Shown in pieces: positions 38,436-48,781 of a stretch of DNA of 64,000 bases. The stretch comes from Membranipora membranacea (Eukaryota; Bryozoa; Gymnolaemata; Cheilostomatida; Membraniporidae). The stretch covers positions 25,665,387 to 25,729,386 of the forward strand of contig OU612069.1 of the NCBI GenBank assembly GCA_914767715.1, in the 5' to 3' direction. The notes beneath the pieces are model-generated. The model ran no database searches. It was not told the DNA's origin and saw only the letters and a list, made by a program, of their open reading frames with translations. Each line of letters starts with the position of its first letter. Position 1 is the stretch's first letter. Both the position numbers and the translations under genes were made by a program.

Positions 38436-39790
38436 TGTGTAGATTATAACTGTAAAATTAAAGTACTATGATTACGACGATTATCACACAATCAATCATC
38501 AGTTGTTTTATGTGTTTACCTGTGTTCTATTCATAACAGGCTGATCTTTCCAAGTTTCAATCATTCAAGAACCAGATCAGAGATTGACTCCATAATTACT
38601 TAATGTTTTTGTACATTAAGAGCTCTGCTCAGCACTCTCAGTCTATTCTAGTAGCACTAAATCTGTATTACAATGTACATAATTACTTGTTGTGACCACT
38701 CTGATATAGTTTACCTGAGAAGTTGATTGTCTGAGCTAAATCCAGTTGTTTGACCCGCTCTTTGTAGTTAGGCAGTTACGTTGTTAGTTTATCAGGCAGT
38801 TAGTGAGCGATTTCTACAATTTCAGTCACATATTATCTCGCGTGACCTGTGTGATCAGTGGTGAAATTATCAACTGACCCCTTTTCTGTCATACAAACAT
38901 ATTTTTTGTTAACATTTAGACATTGTATCTAAAAATATAAGCTATTCCACCTAGTTTTTCAAATGACTTCTTCTTTACATCTTATTTGTCGCTCTTACAT
39001 ATCGAATGAGTTGCCTAGTTTTCTTGTATCCCTTTTCATTGATCCGTCACTGCCGGTGTTCGCGCGCGCGGGCAGCACGTTGGTGTTTTTAGCTTTCATT
39101 TTTGTTATCGCTATGGTCGCTAGAGTATGACATTCATGAAAAATGGATATCCGATTTCATTCATTCTTCATTCATCGTTTATTACAGTCTCATGTTTGAG
39201 AAATATTTTGTTTTCGCTGAGCAATAAAAGTTATGGTGTAAACATTAAAAAGTTTTGGTCTGGTTGGTTGTAAAAATTGAAAAAAAAAAAAAATAAATAA
39301 ACAGTAAGAATTATCACTAGTTTATTATGACAAATTCCTTTCAGTTATTATCAAATCTATGCTGTTTAAACAAATGTGATTTAATGGTTAAGTATTGACC
39401 AACTACAGATAAAAAGGTGTCAGAAGCATTTGTTCAATGGTTTGTATTGTACATTGTTGGCAAAGATAGATTGTGATCGTTGATTAAAAAATGATTGTTG
39501 CTTGTTTATCAAACAAATCTGCTATTGGCTAAGCTTGATATGCCTTGCGCTCGCTTATCAACTCCAAATATCTCAAACTTGAAGCAGCATATTAGCCTGG
39601 GATTCTTGGCTAGCTATCACTCTGCTATCATTAGGGATCTGCAAGGTCCACATTTAAAATGCTTCCTCACATATTTTATTTGCTATTTTTAGGAGTTATC
39701 TTATCCTTTTCAACGGGGAGGCAACTCCACAATCAAAAAGCTGGTCACATCATATCCAATCAAAATCCATCAGAACTGTTTAAGGCACAA
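38436..39790. other. Unique AT-rich spacer
   Basis: No gene seen. It holds a CGCGCGCG tract near 39,061, an A-rich run near 39,281 and plain AT-rich sequence up to the duplicon edge at 39,791. Confidence 0.45.
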
Positions 39791-40131
39791 CATCTGTCAA
39801 GTGTAAACTCAAACAGGCTGAGTCTATACAATTAAAGCCCTTTATGGGCAGCAACCATCAACGATCTCATATCATATTACAAGCAATTACTTAGTTATGA
39901 TATTTGTAGTCTATACAAATAAAGCTGTCATATGATTAATCCTTAAGTGGCGGGGGGGAGGGGAAGGGGTAACTGAGCGCAGCACTGTAAAGTACGCCGA
40001 TAGCTTTTTTGTAAAATATGCTATCTAGTTTTTGTGTCGCACTACATTTATGAATTTTTTTTCTTTTTATCCATTTATAAATACTCCGTTATAAACCCCA
40101 TGGTTTCTGTGAGAGTTGCATTAAATTCTTA
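39791..40131. repeat. Right copy of direct repeat flanking the peroxidase segment
   Basis: Starts abruptly at CATCTGTCAAG and continues into a normal unit. It overlaps in content with 32,067-32,410, so the unique 7.4 kb sits between two copies of one 340-bp stretch. Confidence 0.75.
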
Positions 40132-41381
40132 TCTTATCTTAATTACTGAGTTATGATATTTGTAGACTAACTAATCCTATGTTTTGTTTATTATCATCAA
40201 TCATCATCACACAACAGATCAAATCAAACAGCAGACTTCTAACTAACCAAACCTGTCATGTAAAAGGTCTTGTAGGATTCCATTTTGACAATAACTGAGC
40301 TTTTTGCATTGATTATAACAGAGGTAACACTTGGCTGAATCCGATTTGCCTGCATTCTGACTAACCCCCACCCCTTTTCTGCACTAGAGTTTACCAGGAT
40401 GATCAAAAAATTGATCTACGTAACACTCAGGAATAAAAACCCTCATTGGCAGCTGACAACACTGACTTGTCATGTATGGTGTTATGACAAGTCTCCCTAT
40501 TTGGTAGGGAGGCTCCCAGTTTTTAGGGTTTTTTTCCACCCTCCCTATCTCCCTCATTCTTCCCTTTTATCAGGGAAATGTTTAAGTTTCTATTTGCAAG
40601 GGAAACCATGTTTTCCTACCTCCACAGAACATAAACCTTTGAATTTGCATTACCATTATGCAGCTATTCATTATTTTTGCCCAGCCTAACACTATTGTTA
40701 GGGGTGTCTCTCCTAGTTCGAATGAAGTACAACTATATCCTTTGTAAAAGAAGATCAAATGACACAATTAAAAATAAGAATGCTCACGTTTCAGCTTAGA
40801 AATATGACAAACCAGGGCTAAAGTGCGCCCGCACTGCGAGATTCAGATTCAGATTCAGTCACTATGGTCAACACAGGCTTGTCATGTATGGACTATGGTC
40901 AACACAGGTTTGTCATGTATGGATGGCACTTTGATGATACCTTTCTTGTTTATAACTTTATTTTTCTCAGAGAAAATTGGTACTACAGCTGGGAGTGAAT
41001 CACACATGGCATTAATTCAGAATTAAGCAAAAACAGATATATACATCTGAACTGAAAGGCAATAACGGAATCATTTACATAATGTTCGCACTTAGAATAC
41101 ACGTTTAGAATTTAACGAAATGAATCTCTCAAGTGAAACCAGTTATGTCAGCTCAGTTTACGCTCCAATTGGCTAAATCAGCTGAGATGCAGACAGTTAT
41201 ATCTGTCTGAGCTGAGCCCTGAGCAGAGCAGAGCAGAGCAGAGATGTGTTTATATTTATCCTGGTCTGATCTCAGAGCCAGTAAGGGATCTATCTCCTCA
41301 CCAGAATAACAGCATCTCTAAATTAGAGCATTTCTCTTTTCAGTCGTCTGCGACTCGATAATTACTTGACAGATCCTATTT
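40132..41381. repeat. Duplicon spacer (unit U4)
   Basis: Same spacer as 1,544-3,227, with the 31-bp direct repeat (about 40,864-40,925) and the AGCAG microsatellite (about 41,222-41,245). No gene; the EEP gene of this unit is absent because the unit begins to the right of it. Confidence 0.6.
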
Positions 41382-41478
41382 TCAGTACTCCAACATAAAA
41401 GCAGACAATGTCTCTCTGAGGAATGACACGGAGTCGTCCGACTGTAGGGGGAGTAAACTCAACGGCTCTACCAAATAT
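41382..41478 (-). pseudogene. Duplicated Nup96 last exon T1 (unit U4)
   Basis: Intact acceptor, phase 2 entry, TGA stop. Confidence 0.72.
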
Positions 41479-41796
41479 CTGTAAATAAAAGACATAATGA
41501 TGATGTACAGCCGAACTCAAATGTTCAGACGATTCTGTAAGTTTGCTCACTGGGCTGTGTTCGTTTTCAGTATAATCAATATTTCGGACCAACTCGCTAC
41601 AAACTCAGGTGGTGATTATAGTGGTAGTAAAAGTTTGTGATGCACAAAAATCTTCCCTTCCTAAACTTTTACTCTTAGACTCGTCATATTTTCATTGATT
41701 CAAAGAACATGGAGGAGCCAAATTTATGAGCTGGCACTTGCTTGGCTCATTGCTTTATTATCGGGTATAACAGAGATAATATTACTAATCACTTAC

Positions 41797-42020
41797 CTGG
41801 CCGAAGGGATAGAAGAATGAGGAATACACTTCTCCCCATCGATACTCATAATTAACTTGATATTATGTGCTGTGTGTAGAGCCATAGTAGACTGAGCTAG
41901 CATGTGCAGTGGTTTGGGGGTAGCTAGCGATAGCAGCCGACGCCCAACTGACAGTAACTCAGGCCTCAGTCTATCCAAAGAATAATCAGCCGGATCTTCA
42001 GTACTTTCTGCCTCTAATGA
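41797..42020 (-). pseudogene. Duplicated Nup96 penultimate exon (unit U4)
   Basis: Open exon copy with both splice sites; one Phe-to-Val change (LLSVGRR). The neighbouring upstream exon is broken at 42372-42410. Confidence 0.75.
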
Positions 42021-42371
42021 CTGGAAACATAAGAATAAGATTATAATAATTAGAAATTTATGAAGGGGCTTGAGACATCTTCTGTAACTCAAATCGTGTG
42101 AATCGTGGAATCAAAGTATTCAAATAGGATACACTGACCTTGGTGTCAATGACAAATAAACTCTTGAGGAATTTGTAAAAAGAGAGCATTACTGAATTAG
42201 AACTTTCAATGTCAATTGTTTAGATGTATCAGCGGCATAATTGTGTATAGCAGTGAACTAATCACAGAACGTTGACAAAAAAGATGGGTAGATAAAATTG
42301 ATACAGTAGCACCGTGTGCATGTGGAATGTATTACACAATGGAAGTAATAGTCAGAGTGATGATTGCTTAC

Positions 42372-42410
42372 CTCTTTAATGTCAGCCACGACGTCGTGTA
42401 ATGTGATATA
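42372..42410 (-). pseudogene. Broken Nup96 antepenultimate exon (unit U4 joint)
   Basis: Third example of the GTGATATA / AACAAGAGAGC joint; acceptor lost, donor kept. Confidence 0.82.
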
Positions 42411-42461
42411 AACAAGAGAGCTAAATATGAAGATAACTGAATCGAAGAGGCCGTATATTCA

Positions 42462-42552
42462 CTATTGTCTGCAGATCATATTTTCGGTACTCAAACATCT
42501 AAGCAGAAATTTGAGGAATGCCACAGAGTCATCAGACTCAATGTCTAAATAT
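42462..42552 (-). pseudogene. T2 terminal exon copy
   Basis: Same acceptor, frame and TAG stop as the reference T2. The unit breaks off about 590 bp to the right (43,142), before any EEP sequence. Confidence 0.55.
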
Positions 42553-43468
42553 CTGTAGAGAAAAATACAACCCATAGTAACGGCTGATCCATATAGAGGA
42601 AGTATTTGATATTTACTAATACTATGTTGGCTTGTGAGGTGAATTTTTGAATTATCATCAGACCAGTTACAGGTCAAGGTTGGCATGACATGATAAACAA
42701 TATTCAGTTTCTTCAGATCCTGATAATTGAGAAAATAAAAACTATTGACATTACATCTTATGATGAAAGGATTTCAACAGCTTGTGGAAGATCGTTGGAG
42801 CTTGAATGTGTTATGAGTTGAGAGCTCAAGATATAGCAGCGCTCAAAGTACACAAATGAAGAAATACATTTTCTTATTTGATCTTTTTGATGAAGCGTTA
42901 TGTGTTTGCTTATAGCAAAGCCTGTAAGCTAAATAGGCTGTATAGGTACAAAGTATTTGAAGCCTGCAAAAAATTGCAGCGTTGTTTTTTTCAGATAAAA
43001 TCAATGCAATACAATGAAAATGAGGCATAAGATAATGGCTGTGTTTTGTAGCTAATCTTACTCAGAGGTTATCCCACTCCATCAGCGTATAATTGTTGTG
43101 GAGTCATAACATAGTTCAATTTTTGGTTTGTTTATGAATCGCATAAAGCATTTGTGTAAGCTACTGTGCAGTTCTTTCAAAAAGCTGCTAGAAGCAATTT
43201 TGTCGGTACAAAGTGAGCAGCAGCAGTTTGCATCACATGTCACAAGAAATGACGTCAACAAACAAAAGTCGTGTGAGCTTTAGATCAAAGCCCAATATGT
43301 TTACCAGCATGACAGGCTTTGTTAGCTTGGAATACCAGTTGTGTTCAAGGAGTGTGAAGGGGGAGAAGCTTCATGCTTACAAAATAGATCAATCTAAATT
43401 ATTACATTAAATATTATATCTAGTCATATCTAGCCAACAGCCGAGAGAAGTGATGTTTGAAGCAGGAG

Positions 43469-43580
43469 TGCCCAAACTTTTCTACAGCAGGAATATTAAA
43501 TTTGTAAAATTTTAGTGGGCCAACTGTAGTTTGGCTTGGTGATTATTGATGGCCGTTAGAAGGCCCCCAGAATAATTTGT
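43469..43580 (+). mobile_element. hAT-like MITE fragment
   Basis: GGAGTGCCCAAACTTTTCTA followed within 60 bp by GTGGGCCAACTG and later AAGGCCCCC resembles the ends of non-autonomous hAT elements. No target-site duplication or opposite end was identified. Confidence 0.35.
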
Positions 43581-44124
43581 TGCAGTCATGGGTTAATTTT
43601 GGGGCTAGTTTGACATGTTGGAAATTCCTAAATGTATACACAACATACACTAATCAAAACAAGCTCATGTTCTGGCAGTAGTAATTATGTCACTGCTACA
43701 ATTTGGGAATCAGAAGGGATGATAGTAAATTATTGAGGTGGGAGGGAGAGTTTGTAAAATTTTGTGTTCAACAGTTCTGTTTATTTGTTTATATTTACTT
43801 TTTCTACAATCAGGATAGAAAACGAGCTAACGAAGAAGATAATGTATAAAACAAAATAATAAATCCTGACCTATATTCATGTACTTAGTATATTATTATT
43901 TTGCCATGCCAAAACTTATTAACAGTCAAGTGAAAGTGTGTATATCAATAATAGACAATAAAAAAGGAGTAATGTATAAGTATCATCAGACGAGAGACAC
44001 TAAAGCTTGATCAGATAACCAAATAATTGTGTGGCTATCAGTCAGGATAAAAGTATTTGTGTGACTACATAAGTGCATCCGAAAATAAAAACTGTAATCA
44101 AATCACCCGTATAATATTACTTCA

Positions 44125-44240
44125 GGTTACCAATGGTTAGCGCGCTTGCTATTCACTGCCAGGCGATTAGTGCCGCAGGAGTTGTGGGTGCTTTCATTGT
44201 TGATTTTTCCAGCCCCCAGCACCCTCGGGTGTATACCTCT
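44125..44240 (+). repeat. Possible SINE head (tRNA-like)
   Basis: TGGTTAGCGCGCTTGC resembles an A box, with a GC-rich stretch after it in AT-rich surroundings. The B-box candidate (GGAGTTGTGGGTGC) is poor, so this is tentative. Confidence 0.25.
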
Positions 44241-44445
44241 CCTAACAGAACTATTTTTCTTGTCCACTTTGACGAGCATTTACAAGCGTTGAAATGATAG
44301 GTAGAAAGGTAATCATAGGGCGGTATAAGCGGTGTATAACAGAATCACATTTCGATTATTATGTAGGATATTTTCTCTATTTTTCCTAAGAGATAATGAA
44401 GACCTATGCCAAGCAATTTGCAAGATTGAAATGGGATGTCGCAAA

Positions 44446-46703
44446 TTATTTACGGTATCGCTTTATCCTTCTTTCCTTTTTCGTCAGCGTGATTGACACT
44501 TTGAGATGATAGTTAGATGCCTCATCTTCATCGCTAGAATTATCCTCATCTCCAGAATAATCTTCTTCGCCAGAACTATCTTCATCGCTAGAATCATCCT
44601 CATCTCCAGAATAATCTTCTTCGCCAGAACTATCTTCATCGCTAGAATCATCACCACGGACATGACCATCACCGACATAACCTTTCTTGACTCTTTTACT
44701 TGCCCATATATGATCGATAAGTGAAAAACTTTTTCCTTGGAAGTTAGTGGGGGTGTTAGGTGGTAGAACGAAATGCATCTCATCAAGCATGGCAGGCAAA
44801 GGATTGAATTTTTTCTTGATTAAATCGATATTGAATCTACCCAGGATCAAAAAATTAGAAGTCTTCAGGTGTTTATCATAAATGCTTTTGATCACGTACT
44901 GGAGATCCATTGTTGATACTTTTTGGGGTTTGTACAGATACAGAATCTTCATGGTGTGGTGACTACGATCCATTTGCTTTTTGATTTCGATCAGAAATAC
45001 CTCTACCGGTCTCGCCCGACTGTAGTTGTACTTTCGTAGCAGAATCTTTCCCGTAATTCCATTACCAACTCTCACATAGATGACTGTACCTCGACAGGCT
45101 ACCTTACAACCTTTGTTCTCCAAAACCAGTGCTTTGTAGCCGTCAATATCCACATCCTGACGTGTTGTGACTTTGGCCTCTCCAACTCCAAACACATCAA
45201 AACCTGAATCTAATATGCGTTCTACCTTATTCTTATTAGCAAACAGGCCATCGGCATTCCAGTAACCAATTTTCAAATCTATAAAAAAGAACAGAGGAAT
45301 CTTTGTTTGAATCAGGGCACTCAATCTCAATATTTTGGATAAGATAAACCTGCAGGACGATCTTGCTTTGATTTCCCTTAGATGAAAACTTGTGACTTCT
45401 TTAAGGTTGTAGTCTACAAGCTATAATAAAACAGTGAATTGACCTAACTCTGTATGTAACACAACAAACTCGTTAAAACAAATTATGTTGAGAAACGAAC
45501 GTCAAAGGACATCTTTGATGAATGGAGGCTTTTGAGTCAAGATGTTCTGACACGACGAGCTTCGCAAAAGTCATGAAATATATGATGGCAATATTTTTAG
45601 ACATATTGCTCGGGGTGGATGGTAGCTAGGTATCAATGCTTATGTTTCCTAAGGTTGATGACCACTAGCAAATATGTGAGAAGCCACAATTTAACATTGA
45701 GGCTTGAGGCACACTGTCCTCGAAAATAAATCCAAAAAGGTACCTTTAATCACAGAACAAGTCCCAGAGACTAATGAATCAGTTCATATTACGGCGTTTT
45801 ATTATAATACTGTCAACCCCATTTTGTTGATCACATCACAGAGTAAGGATGCTTACATTTATGACTCTTGTGGTATCGAGCAAATAAACAGTGGTTATCC
45901 CCCTTGACATTAAACAAAGTATACTAACTGGCTCAGACATTTATCTTAGTACTCACTATTGTTTTTTATTTGTATTGTCTATTATTTCTTACCTTGTCAA
46001 TATGTATATATATTCTGTTTTATTTCAGTAATGCTTAGAGTGACAATCAACACTTGTCATTGTGTAACAAACCTTTACATTAATGTTAATACAATTTTAT
46101 GGAAGGGTAAGGTTTTGTTTTGCCAGTTTTGCAGTTAAGCAAATAAAAATAATCAAATTAAGTATTCAGAATACTTATTTCTGTGTAATGTTTATTTAAT
46201 ATCGATCTAAGGAGGATTTCTGGGATATCGGAGTTTGTGGATAGTTTTGCATCGAGGCTAAAAACTGATATGATCTCGGAAACTAAATATCGATCTAAGG
46301 AGGATTTCTGGAATATCAGAGTTTGTTGATAGTTTTGCATCGAGGCTAAAAACGGATATAATCTCGGAAACTAAATATCGATCTAAGGAGGATTTCTGGA
46401 ATATCAGAGTTTGTTGATAGTTTTTGCATCGAGGCTGTACCAAAGTCAATACCCAATCGAGTTATATGTTCATATAATCTCAAACAAGTAGTTATATTAA
46501 TATTTGTGCACTATAAGTTTTTATAGTTGCTCGTAAATATTTTAGTTCTAAAATATTAGCCACAATTACAAGACAGTAATAAACACCTGCTATAAGTTTC
46601 TATAGCCAGGTAAAGCAAGTCATACACAAAATAGGAAGGATATAACACTCTTCACATGCTGACTGCTACTCTAATTCTTACCTGGTTGTGTAGCTCCAGC
46701 CAT
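44446..46703 (-). CDS. EEP-fold endonuclease-like gene, class 3 (copy H) with acidic repeat
   Basis: First coding exon 46703-46682 (MAGATQP plus one base, then GTAAGA) and second exon 45278-44446 (acceptor TTTATAG, phase 1), giving 284 residues. The intron is 1.4 kb and holds an 88-bp minisatellite. The layout is exactly that of copies A-I although the protein is strongly diverged. Motifs: YWNADG, GVGEAK, LYLYKP, LILGRFNID where the family has GDFN (catalytic Asp replaced by Arg, residue 155), LIDHIWAS, SNYH. Before the last motif there is an insertion of two acidic repeats rich in Ser/Asp/Glu (DNA period 54 bp). The C-terminus is Lys/Arg-rich. An unspliced reading from a TTG upstream of 45278 is open too but lacks an ATG. 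It lies outside the Nup96 duplicon and may be closer to the founder of the family. Confidence 0.72.
44526..44652. repeat. 54-bp coding tandem repeat in EEP-H
   Basis: CTTCATCGCTAGAA begins at 44526, 44580 and 44634, giving 2.3 copies of an in-frame 54-bp unit that encodes the acidic Ser/Asp/Glu repeat. Confidence 0.85.
46201..46438. repeat. 88-bp minisatellite in EEP-H intron
   Basis: ATCGATCTAAGGAGGATTTC begins at 46201, 46289 and 46377; 2.7 copies with few differences. It lies within the EEP-H intron. Confidence 0.85.
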
Positions 46704-47022
46704 GTTGTAGTGACCGATTGTGGAACGTAGAAACCGACCGTGTTTGAGATGTGTCTAGTGAAATGCTGTCTAGTGAAATTATGAATTAACTTGCACTGTG
46801 CACTGCACCTTATTTTGAAGTGTTGACGTACTTGAATCAGCGTCTTTTTTTTTCGATTTTGTCAGCCACGCCTCTTCTATTGTTATCAAAAATAAGGCCA
46901 TAGACAGGTAGTGAGCCTGATTATCACTGACGCTGAAACAAATCATATTGTAGTATTTTTAATTCTTAGTTCCGACTAGTCTCGTCTAGTCAGTAACTTC
47001 ACTGGCTCCTGTTATAGAGAAG

Positions 47023-47096
47023 ATGAGGGGCAACATAAGGGAATCTGTATACGAAGAAGACAGAGAATTGCCAGAAGAAAACTTTTTCAATGGAAG
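47023..47096 (+). CDS. Lone first exon of a plus-strand gene
   Basis: ATG at 47023 opens a 74-nt reading frame (MRGNIRESVYEEDRELPEEN...) ending NGR-AG before GTAATA, a usable donor at phase 2. It is acidic and not low-complexity. It starts about 320 bp from the EEP-H start codon in divergent orientation, so the two may share a promoter. About 210 bp further right the duplicon begins at 47,308, and no downstream exon in matching phase was seen. It may be an orphan exon stranded by the duplication, or chance. Confidence 0.35.
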
Positions 47097-47360
47097 GTAA
47101 TAATAGGCAGTAAGGCAAAAGTGATAGATAGGAAGAGTGAGCAGGACCTGATTGTTTCATCTCAGCTGATATGAGTGGAAAGTGTTCTTTAGTCCATGCT
47201 CACATATCTCTTCAATAAAAATGGCCAGCTAGAAACTGACTGCAGTTCACCTGCTGACTGTGTATGAGCCAGCAGCCTTAAAGGGTCAGCCAGATATCTG
47301 CACACACAAAACAAGAGAGCTAAATATGAAGATAACTGAATCGAAGAGGCCGTATATTCA

Positions 47361-47451
47361 CTATTGTCTGCAGATCATATTTTCGGTACTCAAACATCTA
47401 AGCAGAAATTTGAGGAATGCCACAGAGTCATCAGACTCAATGTCTAAATAT
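47361..47451 (-). CDS. T2: second, diverged Nup96 terminal exon
   Basis: Acceptor CTCTACAG is followed by an exon that enters in phase 2 like the normal last exon (T1, 51933-51837) and ends in TAG. Both exons begin RYL and share SDDSV-FL; T2 then reads ...ENMICRQ, while T1 reads ...SAFMLEY. T2 looks like an old duplicate of T1 with about 24 nt lost inside. It lies 4.4 kb downstream of T1, with EEP gene I between them. If spliced from 52252 it would give Nup96 an alternative C-terminus. Whether it is used is unknown; no clear poly(A) signal was seen just after it. Confidence 0.5.
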
Positions 47452-48415
47452 CTGTAGAGAAAAATACAACCCATAGTAACGGCTGATCCATATAGAGGAA
47501 GTATTTGATATTTACTAATACTATGTTGGCTTGTGAGGTGAATTTTTGAATTATCATCAGACCAGTTACAGGTCAAGGTTGGCATGACATGATAAACAAT
47601 ATTCAGTTTCTTCAGATCCTGATAATTGAGAAAATAAAAACTATTGACATTACATCTTATGATGAAAGGATTTCAACAGCTTGTGGAAGATCGTTGGAGC
47701 TTGAATGTGTTATGAGTTGAGAGCTCAAGATATAGCAGCGCTCAAAGTACACAAATAAAGAAATACATTTTCTTATTTGATCTTTTTGATGAAGCGTTAT
47801 GTGTTTGCTTATAGCAAAGCCTGTAAGCTAAATAGGCTGTATAGGTACAAAGTATTTGACGCCTGCAAAAAATTGCAGCGTTGTTTTTTTCAGATAAAAT
47901 CAACGCAATACAATGACAATGAGGCATAAGATAATGGCTATGTTTTGTAGCTAATCTTACTCAGAGGTTATCCCACTCCATCAGCGTATAATTGTTGTGG
48001 AGTCATAACATAGTTCAATTTTTGGTTTGCTTATGAATCGCGAGCGAAAACTTTTTATAAAACACCTTGTTAGATGCTCTATACTAGATTTCTCACATTT
48101 CTCAAAATGTGGTTATGATTGAATGGTTACTCAGGTATCCTAGTATTAGGCTAAGCTACAAAACATGACCGTTAAAATAATGATAGATGTATGACACATT
48201 CGCGGCATGCATGAAATATCTGAAACACATTCGCAGTGTGTGAATTATCTCAAGGGCGAGTGGGTCACTTAAAATTTGTAAGCGGGCCACATTTAGCCCG
48301 CGGCCTGCAGTCTGGGCAACCCTGGTCTAAGTGCTCAGATCGCTGTAAATGTGAGAGTTTGTGGTGCTACATCATCAAACATAACTTATTAGGCAGATTT
48401 TTTGTTGCTGCAACA

Positions 48416-48421
48416 TTTATT
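48416..48421 (-). terminator. Candidate poly(A) signal of EEP copy I
   Basis: AATAAA on the minus strand about 360 nt after the EEP stop codon, conserved in the other units (for example near 5348-5353). It is the first canonical signal downstream on this strand that I noticed; cleavage is not proven. Confidence 0.3.
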
Positions 48422-48781
48422 TAGAAAGCGAAAAGCAAAAAATAGATAGACGTGGATATCACAGAAAGAGTTGTAGAATAATATTGAGGTACAGTAAAAA
48501 GTACAATAAACAGGGTTACCTAGGAACATTGGGAGAGGGGGGGGGGGAAAATTGGGTAGCCATATTTGTGCTGTAATAAGGTTCTAATTTATCTGGCAGA
48601 GAGATGATGATTGTCTTCAGATCATGATTGTCTTTTATATGGGAGCAAACAAGGCATTGTCTGCCTATGTTCATAGTCATGAATGTCGAGGATGAGAGCA
48701 GGACAGCATCTGGTAACAAAGATGATAGTTCGATTCACTCAGATCACTCTCTATATTCGTATGTAACAGGGTGTTACTCAG

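Larger units (their letters stand above)
43143..44445. other. Unique segment with hAT-like and SINE-like fragments
   Basis: No convincing gene. It holds a hAT-type end (AGTGCCCAAACTTTT...GGGCC, about 43,469-43,580) and a tRNA-like fragment at about 44,125-44,240. The 65-codon open frame at 43213-43410 is unassigned. Confidence 0.4.

Noticed and set aside
44446-45330. Unspliced 294-codon reading of EEP-H from a TTG
   Set aside because: No ATG, and the acceptor at 45279 plus the 22-nt exon at 46703-46682 reproduce the class 1 gene structure exactly.
45704-45907. 67-codon plus-strand frame with WD40-like wording (AYIYDSCG)
   Set aside because: Single short frame without splice-site support or repeats; similarity too weak.
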